Source: Baylisascaris procyonis (lineage: Eukaryota; Nematoda; Chromadorea; Rhabditida; Ascarididae). Taken from it: 64,000 nucleotides of DNA. The stretch covers positions 5,101,501 through 5,165,500 of the forward strand of contig JAZARR010000230.1 of NCBI GenBank assembly GCA_037389465.1, given 5' to 3'. The translations under genes were made by a program, and so were the position numbers. Under the pieces are notes generated by a model. The model saw only the letters and a program-made list of their open reading frames with translations. It had not been told where the DNA came from and did no database searches. Shown here in pieces: positions 11,943 to 24,380 of this stretch (the first letter of the stretch is position 1; each line of letters begins with the position of its first letter).

Positions 11943-13473
11943 TCGATCCATTTCTACAGCCATCGAAGGCAGCATATACATGCTGAAATTAATGCCTATA
12001 GATGGCGTACCATAATTTTGAACAAAATGAATGATTTTAACTGATTTTAAATGAAAAGAAAAATGTAAACAATTCTATGCATATCCCATCATTGGAATCG
12101 TACTTTATCATATTTTTAGGTGACGGATTGCGCTATCCTCTATATCGAAAAATTTGCGAAATTTAATTGAACATTTTTATAGTTTATCCGATTTCACAAT
12201 TTTTTTTTCTTGTGGAAAATATATCATCACTAAATGAAATTCTCATTACTAAATAAATTGATAAAAGTTATACTGTATGAATGACGAATAGCATTGAAAT
12301 TGGGATTATATTTTATGCTTTCAATTAGACTTTAAAAAGTAAATGCATCCGTAATGCGCTTTTCTAACAGTTGTGCCAGGTGAAAATGTAAGAAAGTACT
12401 CGATTATATAGTAGTATTAGAGAATGGAACTCAAATATTTTGCTTTGTATTACAGTAGTTCTTGTGCGAATAAAAGTGATCAAATGCATATTGTTTCCGC
12501 ATTATTTGATCACACTGGTCTATAAAACGACACATCTATTCTACCGATTATTTGCACGATTAAAATAGCCTGATCTGTCATGTCGATTAGGTTAAAACTT
12601 GAAGTTCTGGTCACGAAATTGATCAATATGATCGCTGACCGCTTGTAGAGCAGAACTTTCCAGGGAAAACACTAACAAACCGAAAAGTTTATGAAGGAGA
12701 CTGCTGTGATAGATGTTTCTGATAAATTTCTTTGTCACAAAACAATACTAATTAAATAAACTACATTTCTTTCGAATAACCAGCATGATACCTTCAGTGA
12801 TTGCTACAAACAGTTGATATTTGAGAAATTAAATAAGAATGATTTATTGTACATAAATTATACAATAATCAATGGCATGCAAGTAACTCATACAGTATAC
12901 AACATACAGTACGGACACAGCAGGAAACTAATTTTTTCAACTTTTTTGTTGCAATTGAAGTAAATGGGTGAACAGGAAAGCACAAACAAACATACATAGG
13001 CAGATAAATGGTTTCGCAAAATTGTCGCACAACCAACTCAAACAATTTAGGTCGCTTTATAAAACGTCTCAAGACGTAATATAAGAAGCCTTCCTTTACT
13101 CGCCAAGCTTTGCAGCTAAAGAAATATTTGGAGCACGATTATATAAATTCATTTGAAATATCACCGTTATTAAACTATAATGTACCATTCAAAATATCCT
13201 TTGAAATGTGAAGTAATGTGGTGGTGATATTTGTAATATAAACATGGTATTTTATGCTTCAAAATACCGTGACAATAAAACGTCAGTAATGAACCCGCAT
13301 TAGCATAAATACAGTAATATCGTAAAAAATGCAATAATAAACTGCATTTTTTAAAGGCGTATTATCACTGCTTTGCATAAGTGATGAGAAAATTTTCATC
13401 CTCATTATTTGGGCATACCACAGCATCGGAGATGAAGTAGAAGGAGAGTTGAGAGAGAGCGAGGAGGCAGTGA

Positions 13474-13508
13474 GGGGGGGAGAGGGTGAGGGGGGAGAGG
13501 GTGAGGGG
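13474..13508 (+). repeat. Canonical G-quadruplex motif
   Basis: Five guanine runs (7, 3, 6, 3 and 4 G) are separated by alternating 3-nt loops AGA and TGA, which satisfies the G3+N1-7 rule with a spare run. It lies in a longer homopurine stretch from about 13435. The minus-strand Pro/Ser-rich frames across it are by-products of this composition. Confidence 0.8.
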
Positions 13509-16432
13509 TAGGAAACAATTTCGACTCCCTCCCCCCCTCTAAGTTTAATCGAAAGCAAAAAATGTCGTAAAATATTTTCACAATAGTCGCAATTATTATT
13601 TGCACTTCTTTTCAGTTGGTTCAATAAAAATGCAGCAGAAATTTTTTGAAAATATTATAAATGAAATAAACATTTAAAAAAGCAACAAGATAAATGATCT
13701 GCAAATTTGTCCGTCGGAGGTCATCTAATGAATCCAGTTAGGGACGAATTTTCGCTGTTTGATTTCGGTTTGTGGGATTGTTGGAATTCGTTATGCAAGG
13801 TCGACGAAATGATACGATGAAAATTATTGAAAGTGTTGTATAACCGTTCTTTCGTTCGTTTTTTTTACCGTTCAAGGTCAACCATCATCTCCTCAAAATT
13901 GTATCCTTCACGAGCGTTCAATCTCGATTATATGTTCTCAGCATTTCAGCAACAAGATCTCATCTCTGTGGAATATGTAAATATGGGGAACCAATTTAAT
14001 CATCTCTATTAGTATTTAATTCTATTAATATTCAATTTAGTCACTTCTATTAGAATTTTATTTTCATGTTAAATTCAGACTTTTATTGAATTATTGATTT
14101 TAATTCGGTTAAATGCCTTTCAAAATTCTAATTAAAATGTTTCCGATGGAATCATCAAATGCATATCTTATACTAGAAGCATTGAAATTTCAAGGAATGA
14201 TTGTTACGATTTTTTGATGAATAATTTAGATTTCTTCAGTCATTAATGAAACGAATTCATTTCTTTTGAGCTAATTTGCACACAGAAATAGCATTGCATA
14301 AAAGATGTTGAATGGATTAAAGGTTGCTCGTATCTGTGCATATCTGATCTCTTATTCACCTTCTTAGGAACAACCAATCATTAATTGCCTTTGTGGAATG
14401 ACAACATTGCACATATTCTGCTGAAAACTGTCGTTGTTGCTAGATTATTCTGCAAATCGCATCATTTACAAACTATCTCTGATGACATTGCTTAATTAAA
14501 TCTCTAGATGAGGAGTAAAGGGGAATGGGGGAATGGCGGATAGGTAACGAGGGCTAAGGGACTGAGAGAGTGAATCAAAATTTTGAAGAGAAACTTTCTA
14601 GTGGCACTTATCGAAAGATTGCACGATGCAATCAATACTCAATAAAAACAAAAATTGATGACCATGAGCATAATTGAAATGGGAAGAAAAAGAAAATTTT
14701 TGCGCAACACTAAATCATAATCTGACAAATTTCAAAAAGTACGCTTATTTTGTTTGTCTGAAGATGTTACATCTCAAAATACAAATCTGAATATAATCTT
14801 AAAAGTAAATAATATTGCATTTCTTTGCAAATATTTCAACGTGATAAGATTAATCGCTATCAGTGGCAATTATTTCCTTCTTTTCTTATCCTCTATCGTC
14901 TCTTTTCTTTCTCTTATTTATTTCCTTCTAATTTTACTTTTTCCTTTACGTCATTCTATGCAAATACTACAGAGCAGCAAAATTGTTATATAATTTGCTT
15001 TCCTATCATAAAAATTTGCCCATTGAAAATTGTATTTTTTTTGTAAAAAAAAAAAAAAAAAACAACAAACAAACTACAATATGTAAAATGAAATCGAATA
15101 TAAAAATGCATATTGTAGCAATTTTCGTTGAGAATTGTCTAATCATCGCAATATTGCATCATTCATTTCGTCGCACACCTCTTGTATTTTTCATTAAAAA
15201 AATAATTTGTGTATAGTTTATTTGCATTTGATATATTTCTATTCGCTCTTTTTAGCTTCTTTATTGGAATAAATTGCATTTTCCTCTTTCAACTGCAATA
15301 ATTTAGATGCGTTAAGCGGAGCGGTATCTCATTGTTGCTCTTTGTTACGGGGGATTGCTTTATCACGTGCACCAAACGAAAAGTACACTAAGATACAGCT
15401 GTTCCATAAAAAAAAAAAGCGTCCAGAAAAATCAACTGCTAATGGAGAAACGTGTAAAATGTGAGCAATGGCGATGCAAGATCATCGTATCGCCGTGTAA
15501 AAAACCAACTGTTTAAAAATCCTCGATCACTCTCACAAAAGTTTTTTGTTAAGGGAAAGATAGGGGTCGAATGTGGATGAAAGAAAAGAAATTCAAAACG
15601 GGAAAACGCATTTGACTGATTTATGCTCATCCAAAAAAGCATATCATGTGTGATTACTCGATGATGAACACCTCTTCCGCATTCTTTTTTTGAAAGTGTA
15701 ATATAGTGAACTCACCTCCTCTACCAAAAAATCAGCTTTGCCCAGCCCTCTCTCAAGCAATTTTCCTCCTCTCTCCCCTTCCCCTCCTCCCTCTACCTCA
15801 CTGATTCTCGTCTCGGACAAAAATTGTCTGCTCCACGTATAACACCTTTAATAGTCTTATATCGAGAATGAAATCACATAGTTGACCGCACTCAAATCAC
15901 TGCGATTCGGCGTTGATTGGCACTCCGAAGGATACAACTGCCCAATCGATGAAATTTAGACTCAATGTGTTTTAAAATACAGAAGTGATTTTTGATTGGA
16001 TTTCATATCAAACAAACTCGTCGTTCGTGAAAAAAAAAAAAAGAGCAGTAGAGAAGCAGCGATAAAAATAGTATCGAATATTCGCTCAATAACGATCAAT
16101 CTTAGAGAACGACAAAAAGAACTACAAACAACCAAGAGAAAAATTCGTTTCAGAAAGAAAAAAATCTTGCGAAGAAGAGTCATAAGACCGAAGACCATTT
16201 ATATCGACAAAAGGTTTTTCGGAATGGAAAAAAGAAAAGCTGAAAGCTGCCATTAATTTATAATTTTAAGAAAGATTATGATATATTTCGAGTTAAGTTA
16301 TCTCTCAACTGTATCTTTGTTATCACGCGTTGAACCACTCCCCCCCCCCCTCCTTCAGAAAGAAACAGTGAATGACATATCTATTAAAGTTATAACAATT
16401 ATAGCAATTAAATAACAGTAACAAATATTTTG

Positions 16433-16532
16433 CAGTAATCTAATAATGAGCTATTACATTAATATTTTGAGCATATTTAATACAGTAATCTAACAATGAA
16501 CTACTACAGTAACATTTTAAGCAGATTAAACT
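16433..16532. repeat. Imperfect tandem repeat, 2 x 50 bp
   Basis: Units start with CAGTAATCTAA at 16433 and 16483 and differ at several positions. A degenerate partial copy precedes them. No function is apparent. Confidence 0.6.
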
Positions 16533-18593
16533 GAATGATTAACGCTTGTTACGTGAAAAAGTTAGGTGAGTTTGATTCTTTTAGAAATCAAGCCGACTTG
16601 GAGTTTGAATTCATTTTCGTTACTAATGGACATTATAGCCATTCATTATTTGCTCTTTCTGATGCTTTTTAACTATTTCTCTTTTTTGAACCGAATTTTA
16701 TAAACATCATTTGTTTACTGTTTACTTTTTCGAAAGCTAATATTGCAAATATTTTGCGGAAATATGAGTTCAGTAATTTCCGATGGATTTTATCCTCAAA
16801 TATTTTCGAAATGGACAGTGTCATTGTTTGAGCATTGCATTTCTGGAGCTTCTGGATTCGAGCTCCGGATACCCCAAAAACAACATTGTTAAGGAATGCA
16901 TTAAATAAATTTCTGCATCTTATGAAGCAACAATTAATGAATCGTTGAAAGTGTTGATTCATTTTTTCCCCCAAAGAGTCTTCAACTTCATCACTCAAAG
17001 GATGTTGATCGCTTACACGAGTTCACTAAAAATCAGTAAAATTTTACAGCTGAAAGTGACGTTCTTCCATTGTATCAACGTCGGAACATATGAGCCTTGT
17101 GCATATTTACGTTCATCTATATTGAGAGGGTCGCCCTCATGCATTTTTCCCGCCGAAGTGTTTTCCCTCTCTTAATTATCATACATTTTTAAGGATGGAA
17201 TGAAAATAGCATTTAGTTGTTTCGAGTCCAGCTCTTGAGTCGAAATGGACTACACTTTCCCATAATTATACGCAGCATTATATTCAATTCACATAAACAG
17301 GTAAAATAGCAGCTAAAAATCCAGTGAACAACATAATAAAATTTCATTGAAGAACTTATTTTCGCAGTTATACACCTTAATTCTTATGAGTACATATAAA
17401 GCACGACTGAGCGAGGGAAAGCTTCGGAATGGACAGAGAGAGAGAGAGGGGGGAGGGGGGGAGATGAGAGGAAGAGGGAGTTGAAGTGTTAAATTTTTTG
17501 TTGAAGTGTGTTTGCAAGTACTGTGCAGGAAACACTGCTGAAATCAGAACGTCGCCCCAGGAAAGGAAAAAAATTAGCTGTTTAATGGTAGCCTAATAAC
17601 TTGGATCGTTCGGAAGGCATCGCGCTTCATCGATGGTCCTTTTCGTTTACTTTTGACCACTACTCTTTGTTCATATTGACTCTCCTCTTGAATCTATCGC
17701 TCTAATTTACGATTATCCACAAATTTGCGACTATTAATTGATCGATTAAACGAATCGGTGCAAGGAAATTCGGCGGTCGTTTGATTATAAAAATGAAGAT
17801 ACGATCGGAAAGGCGAACGTTGCAAAGCTCACGTTCTCAGTGTCTAAAACGTGTAGCAGAAGAGTTGTTGTTTTTTTCCGATTGTATGGAATAATCCATC
17901 AAGGGGAGCGTAGCATAAAAATTCAATGCGGGGAACACTCAGAGATGCCACATTGAACGCCGATTCTTGGAAGCGTTCGATAGCTGACAGTCCCGACATA
18001 TGGCATATGGGAAATATAAACCCCGAAAAAAGTACAGCGACCTAGAGAATTCATACAGGGCAATGCACGTTGCACTACCCCGCCCCCCTTAAAAACTTCC
18101 TTCAACCTCTTATATAAATCCTTCGATTCATACCCCGAGCAGCATTTTCAATATTCACTGCCATCGATTTCCTCCATCATATCGGACCTTCTGCCAACTA
18201 GTATTCTGACAACCTCTAATTACCTCGTACGCTACCACCGACAATCGTACTCATATTTTGAAATTTTTCCTGAATAGTACTGCGGTTGTCATGATTTTCA
18301 GCGGTTTCAAATTTGTTCAGAGTTTACATTAATGGAAAATGGGTTATTGTATTCACAAGGGAAGTTTGGATTAATAGCAAATTGGATGTAAGCTCATGCC
18401 TGTTCTGTAATTTTAGATCTCAGAGTCATTCAAGCTCCAAAATTAGCGATAGGAACTAGCAAATAATTGAGCAGTGGTTATAATTTAAAAGATGGCTTGA
18501 TAAGCGCAGAAATAACCTTTTGACAATGTTTTGTTGATATATGCTTTCAAATAAATCTGACGATGCTTTGAAAGGTCGATGATCACTTAAGTT

Positions 18594-18723
18594 CACTGAC
18601 TGTTGACGACCTATGAGATTCCAGTAGCCACTGACCAGTGGCTACTGATCGACCAGTCACTATCATCACCTAGCGAAATTGCCAGTGATTCGCTGCGACT
18701 TGTATAGCGCAACTACTTGCGCT
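18594..18723. promoter_or_regulatory. Palindrome cluster in the globin B 5' flank
   Basis: Within 130 bp, ending 70 bp before the ATG, lie: CTGTTGACGA (18600-18609, shared with the 44-bp repeat upstream of globin A); a perfect inverted repeat CAGTAGCCACTG / CAGTGGCTACTG with a 2-nt gap (18622-18647); AGCGAA...TTCGCT (about 18672-18694); and AGCGCAA-CTAC-TTGCGCT (18706-18723). The TCACTG/CAGTGA core recurs several times. This looks like a promoter or enhancer with dimeric binding sites, but no factor can be named. Confidence 0.5.
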
Positions 18724-18793
18724 TAAGTTAGATGAAGAAATTTGCTTCGACGATGTACATTGTTAGATATTTTCAATTGAAGGATTCAAGGAA

Positions 18794-21700
18794 ATGGCAA
18801 CACCTTGTGTGAAATCGTTGGAGTCTGTTCACTGTGGTACTTGCGAGAAATCAATCGCCAATGGCACTGAATTCTACGCTTTGTGAGTGCTCATATGTTT
18901 TATCAGTTTATTTATTTCAGAATAAAGCAATATAAACATTTGAAGAGGCCATTAAATTTGACAGTCAAATTTCACATAGTAATCGTGAAGGTCAAGGCAA
19001 GCAAGTATACAGGTATATATGAAAGCATAACACGATATGCACTATTTATAGCTCCACTAATCCAGCATTAACCGATTTCGTTAGTTACCAACAGATAACA
19101 AGTAGCAATGCAAAACCCTCATATTTCAATTAATTCGATTATTTGCATGAATCGCCTAAGTATGACCTTGCTGAATTTTTTCCCATATTAGGTGTCTGTA
19201 AAGGGCTAACGCCACTTATATAATATTAGGTGACCCATCCAATGATATATAGCACAAAAACCAAACGTTATGGATTTAACTAACATCGGTGGCTCATGAG
19301 TAGAAATTGCCAGACAGGCAGACAGGCAGAAATCACATCACACACACGTACAGACATGACGTAATACATTTTTTGCGCAGAGGGTTTACAAAGGCGCATA
19401 AAAATGAGAGCAGAACGAACTACTAATATTTCGTTATGCGATCACTTACAGGAATCAGTATCCATTTTCGTTCCTATCGACTAATTCCTTAATTTGCATA
19501 TGCATCATTAATTTGCATATGCAAATTTACTACCACATTTGAGGATTAGTAACAAATTTAAGCCTAGAGGAGTTAGATTATAGCTTATCGTCCTAATACT
19601 ATCTATTGGTTTCGGATTGTGTATGTTGAAAATGGTAAATATGTGCATACAATCGTGTGGTTTGCAAATACCTTCAAAGTCCTCACTGAGTTTTTTTCGA
19701 ATCCTCACTTAATTCAATCTTTGTACCCTCAAGGCAAATGGTGACAAGAATGAAGGGAGCAAGCGCTATAAAACGAGCCCACCATTTCAGTTGTGCTTAT
19801 AAGTGAACAAAGAAGTTGAAATGAGGCTCCATCAGATGCCTGCATTGCTTACTGTACGAAGACACTTCGAAGGTGCAAAATCGAATATTTTTGCATTCCC
19901 ATTAATTTTTCTCCTCGATAGATGACTGCACAGTAATATCACAAATGCAGCGCTCATTAAATATAGGGATCGTTGATATAACTGAATAAAAGGAATGAAG
20001 ACATATTCCACTTTTAGGCTATTCGATAAGCATCCGGATTTACGCCATTATTTCAAGGGTAATGAAAACTTGACCGGAGCCGATGTGAAAAACAGTGAAC
20101 ACTTCAAAAAGCAAGGTAATTAAGATTATATTGGCAGTTCAATGGCACTTTTATATGAATTTTTTCAAGATAAGATTATTTTCAAACTAATCAAAAAAAC
20201 TATGCAGTTTAGATGAACAATTTATTTCGCATATAAGGAATAAAAAAATGTTTGATATAAAAGAATAAAAATTATTCACTTGACATCTGAGAAAAAGAGT
20301 TGTAAGGTTCAATTGCTTAGTTTGACGTGAATGCAACGAATTATATTTGTAATTGCGTCCTCATTTCGGTTGCAACGTGGATGAAATCTTCTCAAACGTT
20401 TCGAAATAAGAGCACAAAGAAATAATAATTTTCGCATTCACTCACTAGTGTTGGATGACACGAGTCTAATAGGTTTACTTTCTCGCTATTGCTTTTTCAG
20501 TTGTCGGATTTTCTGTTTACTTTGTCAAATGAATATTTTGTTGTGTTAGCTGTTGTTTAGACTCATTTCATAAATTTCGGTCGTGGCCGGGATCGAAAAA
20601 TAAAGCTGCCAAAAGGGACCCAAAATTTTCCATGTGTTCAATAGAGCAAGAGCGAGCGTGGTGCAGCACATCACTCAAGTGTCACCTGTGAATAAAATTA
20701 ATCGAATCATTCAGTGATTAAGAGTAGATTTAAAGAAACGGTGTTTTAAAGGAAGGGAGACGAAGGTAAAGTGTCTGAGGGTTGTTCTGTCACTTATAGA
20801 ATCTTTGGTGCACTAAGTCCTTTCGGTTATTTTAGTGGCTCTGACAAAGATTGAAACATAGTTTGTTATTCACCGGAATCCTGTAATAGACGTCATACAA
20901 ACTTTTACTAACATCGAAAAGCACCGTTCCGCTCGAAACGCTAGTTAGTTTTTCCGACCAAGCTTACCATCTATGCGAAATGGCATAGGAGAAAGAGCAA
21001 AATTCAGGAATTTAATTAAAGAATGTGGGACATTACAAGTCTTAAAACACATAAAATTTATTTATATAATTGCTGATACAAATTTATGCTTTACAGTGAA
21101 GAATTTTTGAAAACATTAAACTAAAATCAAAAAAACGATATTCATAAAAAGTGAGGATAGTTTTTACAGGACAGAGACTGCTATTGGCGTGTCACGTATT
21201 GGCGCATCTCGAAAATGATCCAGCAAGTTTCAAAGCATATTCAAGAGAAATTATCGATCGCCACCTTAGAATGAGCGTTCATCTCGAACCTAAACTCTGG
21301 AGTGTAAGCATATTCCTTCTTTTGTTTTTTGTTCTAAACAAATATGCATCACCTCAATTCGATAGAGACATTTTTATCATTTTTTATGAAATGCACAAAA
21401 AAATATTAAAGAAAATGCTAATTGTATATTTCAGTTAATAATTTGTGATGGTATGAGTAAAGAAGCAGTAAGTATATGCGTGAATTCTTATGTCTAAATG
21501 ATTTGAATAATTCATACACAAAAGCACTATTAACTATTAACATATTAATGTTATGAGTAAGTTATACTTTAAATGCTGCAATAATTTTGAGTGCAACTGT
21601 TCATAGCTTTTTACGAATATTATCACATTTATATATATCACTACATTTGTTGGATTCAATTAGAAGAAACGACTTATTTACTAGATTTCAATGCCAAAAA

Positions 21701-22299
21701 AAAACAATAATTTCAATTGAATAATTAAAAAAAAAACAAATTTTTTAACTTGGTAAATAGATAAATAAATGAAGCAATTATTATTAAACAATAAACAATC
21801 TGTTGCACCTCAAAGATTGCCGAAAGGATTGCAACTAATCAACGATGAATTGCATTAACGTAATTTTCAAGTAGATGTATAAGACCAATATTTACGAATA
21901 TTTTACTGCAATAAATGCAAAAAATAATCGTGCAATCAAATCGCTTCATTCGCTTCATCAACGATCAAAATTCAAAATATGTGATTATTGGAGAATAGTT
22001 GGAATTGGAGAAATAGTTGAAGAAAAGCCGTTGAGCAACAAAATTTCAATTTTTTCTGCTATGATAAACTCTGAACAATAAACTCTTTTATTGTGTTCGA
22101 CAGCATTTTAGAGCGTAAAGGAAAGCAAAGTTATGAGAAAAGGAATTTGTTATTATAGGAATTCTGGCCTATCTGGCTCGATTATCTGTCAACAAAGACG
22201 ACTGTTGATGATGCGACAAAGAGCGCATGGCTTGCACTTGGCAAGAAGTTCTCCGATGAATGCCTCGACCATCTCAAAAATCTTGGACAACCACACTAA
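18794..22299 (+). CDS. Intracellular nematode globin B (GLB-1-like)
   Basis: Four exons: 18794-18882, 20018-20115, 21170-21303 and 22159-22299 (462 nt, 153 aa). It is a cytoplasmic O2-binding haem protein, paralogous to globin A; my by-eye alignment gives about 118 identities over 153 positions. Ligands are conserved: Tyr28 (B10), Gln62 (E7, KKQGQ) and His94 (F8, DRH). Intron positions and phases (2, 1, 0) equal those of A, but the introns are longer (1135, 1054 and 855 nt against 721, 146 and 244). Divergence is highest in the N-terminal A-helix region, where B has additional cysteines (C14, C17), and in the E-F region (HLEND against NMLDD). No clear TTTCAG acceptor lies directly before the ATG, so transcript start or leader use may differ from A. 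Candidate poly(A) signal at 22689-22694. Confidence 0.9.
19489..19529. promoter_or_regulatory. Paired octamer/POU-type palindromes in globin B intron 1
   Basis: Two near-copies of TTAATTTGCATATGCA lie 19 bp apart. The second is embedded in the perfect 18-bp palindrome AATTTGCATATGCAAATT (19510-19527), which holds two inverted octamers ATTTGCAT. Such sites resemble dimeric POU-domain targets. An intronic enhancer is inferred. Confidence 0.4.
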
Positions 22300-22892
22300 A
22301 CAATCTTTCTTCGTTCAGCCTTAAGCTTATATATGTGCATCTTTTAAGTTTATTGTTTATAAAAAATAGCATTCTCTTGCTTTGTTTCATTGAAGGCATG
22401 AATAACTTCAGACATAATCATCACAGAAATACACAGATAACATGCTACAAATCGTTTTTTTTCGAAAAATAACAGCAATTACATTGTTAGTAAAGATATC
22501 AGTGTCATACGCAAGTGCCTAGTGAAACGATTGTTTCCCATAACTAAAGTGACATACACAAAGAAGAGGGAAATATTTCAATGTTTTAGCTAAAATTTTG
22601 CGTTGTCTCTCAATGAGCTCACTGAACAGATATCCAGCATAAAATAGCAACATCGTGCATACGCCATTGTAGGTGCATCAACAACAGCAATAAATGCATA
22701 TTGTTCGCATATCGGCACTCGCGTCGAAACGTCCGATCTCAAAGCGTCTTAACTTCAAGTTTATTCATTTTGGACATAAGTCGGATTAAAGCTGCCTCAT
22801 TACCTATATCAAGGCTTTATTTTCGCCTGTTAGGGAGTATTTGAACAACAGAGGGACTGTATAATCGCTTCACCTACCCTCAACCCCTCTCC
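22300..22892. other. 3' flank of globin B
   Basis: 3' UTR and intergenic DNA. Apart from the AATAAA at 22689-22694, nothing was recognised. Confidence 0.5.
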
Positions 22893-22939
<47 letters not shown>

Positions 22940-22941
22940 TT
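22893..22941. repeat. (TTTA)n microsatellite
   Basis: About 12 uninterrupted TTAT/TTTA tetranucleotides directly abut the GC-rich island to the right. Read on the minus strand this is an (AAAT)n tail at the 3' end of that island. Confidence 0.9.
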
Positions 22942-23320
22942 CCAATGAACAGAGCATTCATTACGAATACATGTCTCTTCATATCGCTTCCGCCTGCTCT
23001 GACCCAATGCCTCGCTGGTGCACTTGGCTCCTGTGGTCTTTAGGTCGGCCTCTCCTTCTTGCAGGTTAGTCGCGTGAAGGTTAGGGCTAGGCTCGTCTCC
23101 TGCCCGTCAGATGCTGACGAGCCGATTCACCGTCGTTCCTCCTATGACTGTCGGGACTTGTTCCGCCATCCTTGCCCCGATGAGGGTGCTGGGAGGGGTG
23201 GCTCGGCTGAGCGGAGCCAACAGCTCTGGTCGGAGCTTCACAACCGACCGCGCAATAGACAAGGCAAAACTCCTCTCCTTATATTCCCAAAACCCCGATA
23301 TCTCCAACATTTAATCAAGT
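22942..23320 (-). mobile_element. GC-rich island with A-rich tetranucleotide tail, possible non-LTR retroelement 3' end
   Basis: Base composition changes abruptly to GC-rich from about 22985 to 23300, unlike the AT-rich surroundings. Both strands hold open frames of 67-87 codons here. On the minus strand the island ends in (AAAT)n, as RTE-like and related LINE 3' ends often do. No domain is recognisable, so a gene fragment or satellite piece is equally possible. Confidence 0.3.
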
Positions 23321-23559
23321 AATGTGAGCATGTACCGTCAAGTTGCCTGTTAGATAATTGACCCATAGGACAGCCTCAATATATAAATCTAAAAAACGCG
23401 CATCGCCTTCATTTAATTTTACCAATACTCCGTCAAGAATATATAGATTTTCAAATTTCTGCTTCACAAAAATCATTTCAGTAAGCCCACAAGAGAGAAA
23501 AATCGACGCTCAAAACTATTGAAAAATTTTTTTAAAAATGGGAAAGGATGTCATTTGAT

Positions 23560-24380
23560 GATTCCACAATATTCATTCCATACGTCCTACTTCAGCCAAG
23601 CAACCAATTTCATTGGTCACCGACAGATAATGCTGTCCGTTCCATCTTTATTAAACATACGGTGGCCATAATCTCTGAGCTTTAGTCCTCATTTTCGAAA
23701 AAAACCGTCTGTATTCATGAAAATTTGCTGTCATTACGTCTCCTTGAGAAAAACCCGTCTTTGTCCGTAAAAAATTATTGATCCAACGGTTTAACTTCTT
23801 CCATTTATAAGTTACTGAAAATCATTGTGGAGTCAATCGTGGAATATTTTCTACCTTCTTGTCTCATCGACTCAATACAGTTCGGGGTTTTACCTGGCCG
23901 TTCAATACTTCCTCGCCTGTTGTTTGATTCGATCATAAATAACCTAACGTGCAGTAGTTACCATAAATCATTATTCTTCTTTGTTCTCTCAAATCCATCG
24001 GTGTTATGATATGCATCGCCGAGTTCCAAATCTACGTGCCTCTTATTCTGCAATATACACCATATATATGACCTAGTCGTCTGAAAAAAAAAGATTATGC
24101 ATGTCTATAAAAAAACAGCAGGAATTTATCAGAAACACTTATAAAAAATATAGGATCCCCCTACATTTTCCCTATACTCATCATTTTCATTCCTATTCTC
24201 TGGATGCTCGTGAAATTCGTAGAATTAAACCTCACCGTTGTGTACTATCTAAACCTCTAGATGATTTAACGCATCTAAATCACTCTGCAATATCTTATCT
24301 CTTCTTATGTGAAACTTGGCAATGCTTAAAAATTCCATCATCATCATTTCGGCACATTTATCCAGAAATCATTCGCTAAT
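23560..24380 (+). mobile_element. Decayed non-LTR retrotransposon (reverse transcriptase remnant)
   Basis: At 23827-24009 a frame reads SIVEYFLPSC, then QFGVLPGRSILPRLL. This is the arrangement in CR1/Jockey-type reverse transcriptases, where a helix is followed by Q-x-G-F-x-x-G-R-S-T-x-x-Q-L-L (fingers/palm). At 24101-24379 a second frame (REIRRIKPHRCVLSKPL, then SSSFRHIYPEI) resembles the C-terminal tail of such ORF2 proteins, where an arginine-rich segment precedes an F-R-x-x-L end. Stops and frame changes separate the pieces and the catalytic FADD box was not found, so it is dead. Confidence 0.5.

Larger units (their letters stand above)
11943..18593. other. Intergenic region between the two globin genes
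   Basis: About 6.7 kb without a recognisable exon. It starts with the 3' UTR of globin A. It also holds a G-quadruplex-type tract (13474-13508), a polypyrimidine block (15715-15800), a 50-bp imperfect tandem repeat (16433-16532), a C11 run (16340-16350) and a purine tract (17428-17480). Open frames are 60 to 113 codons, AT-rich or low-complexity, and without domains. Confidence 0.5.

Noticed and set aside
13283..13624. Two overlapping minus-strand frames rich in Pro/Ser/Leu
   Set aside because: Direct consequence of the homopurine G-quadruplex tract on the other strand.
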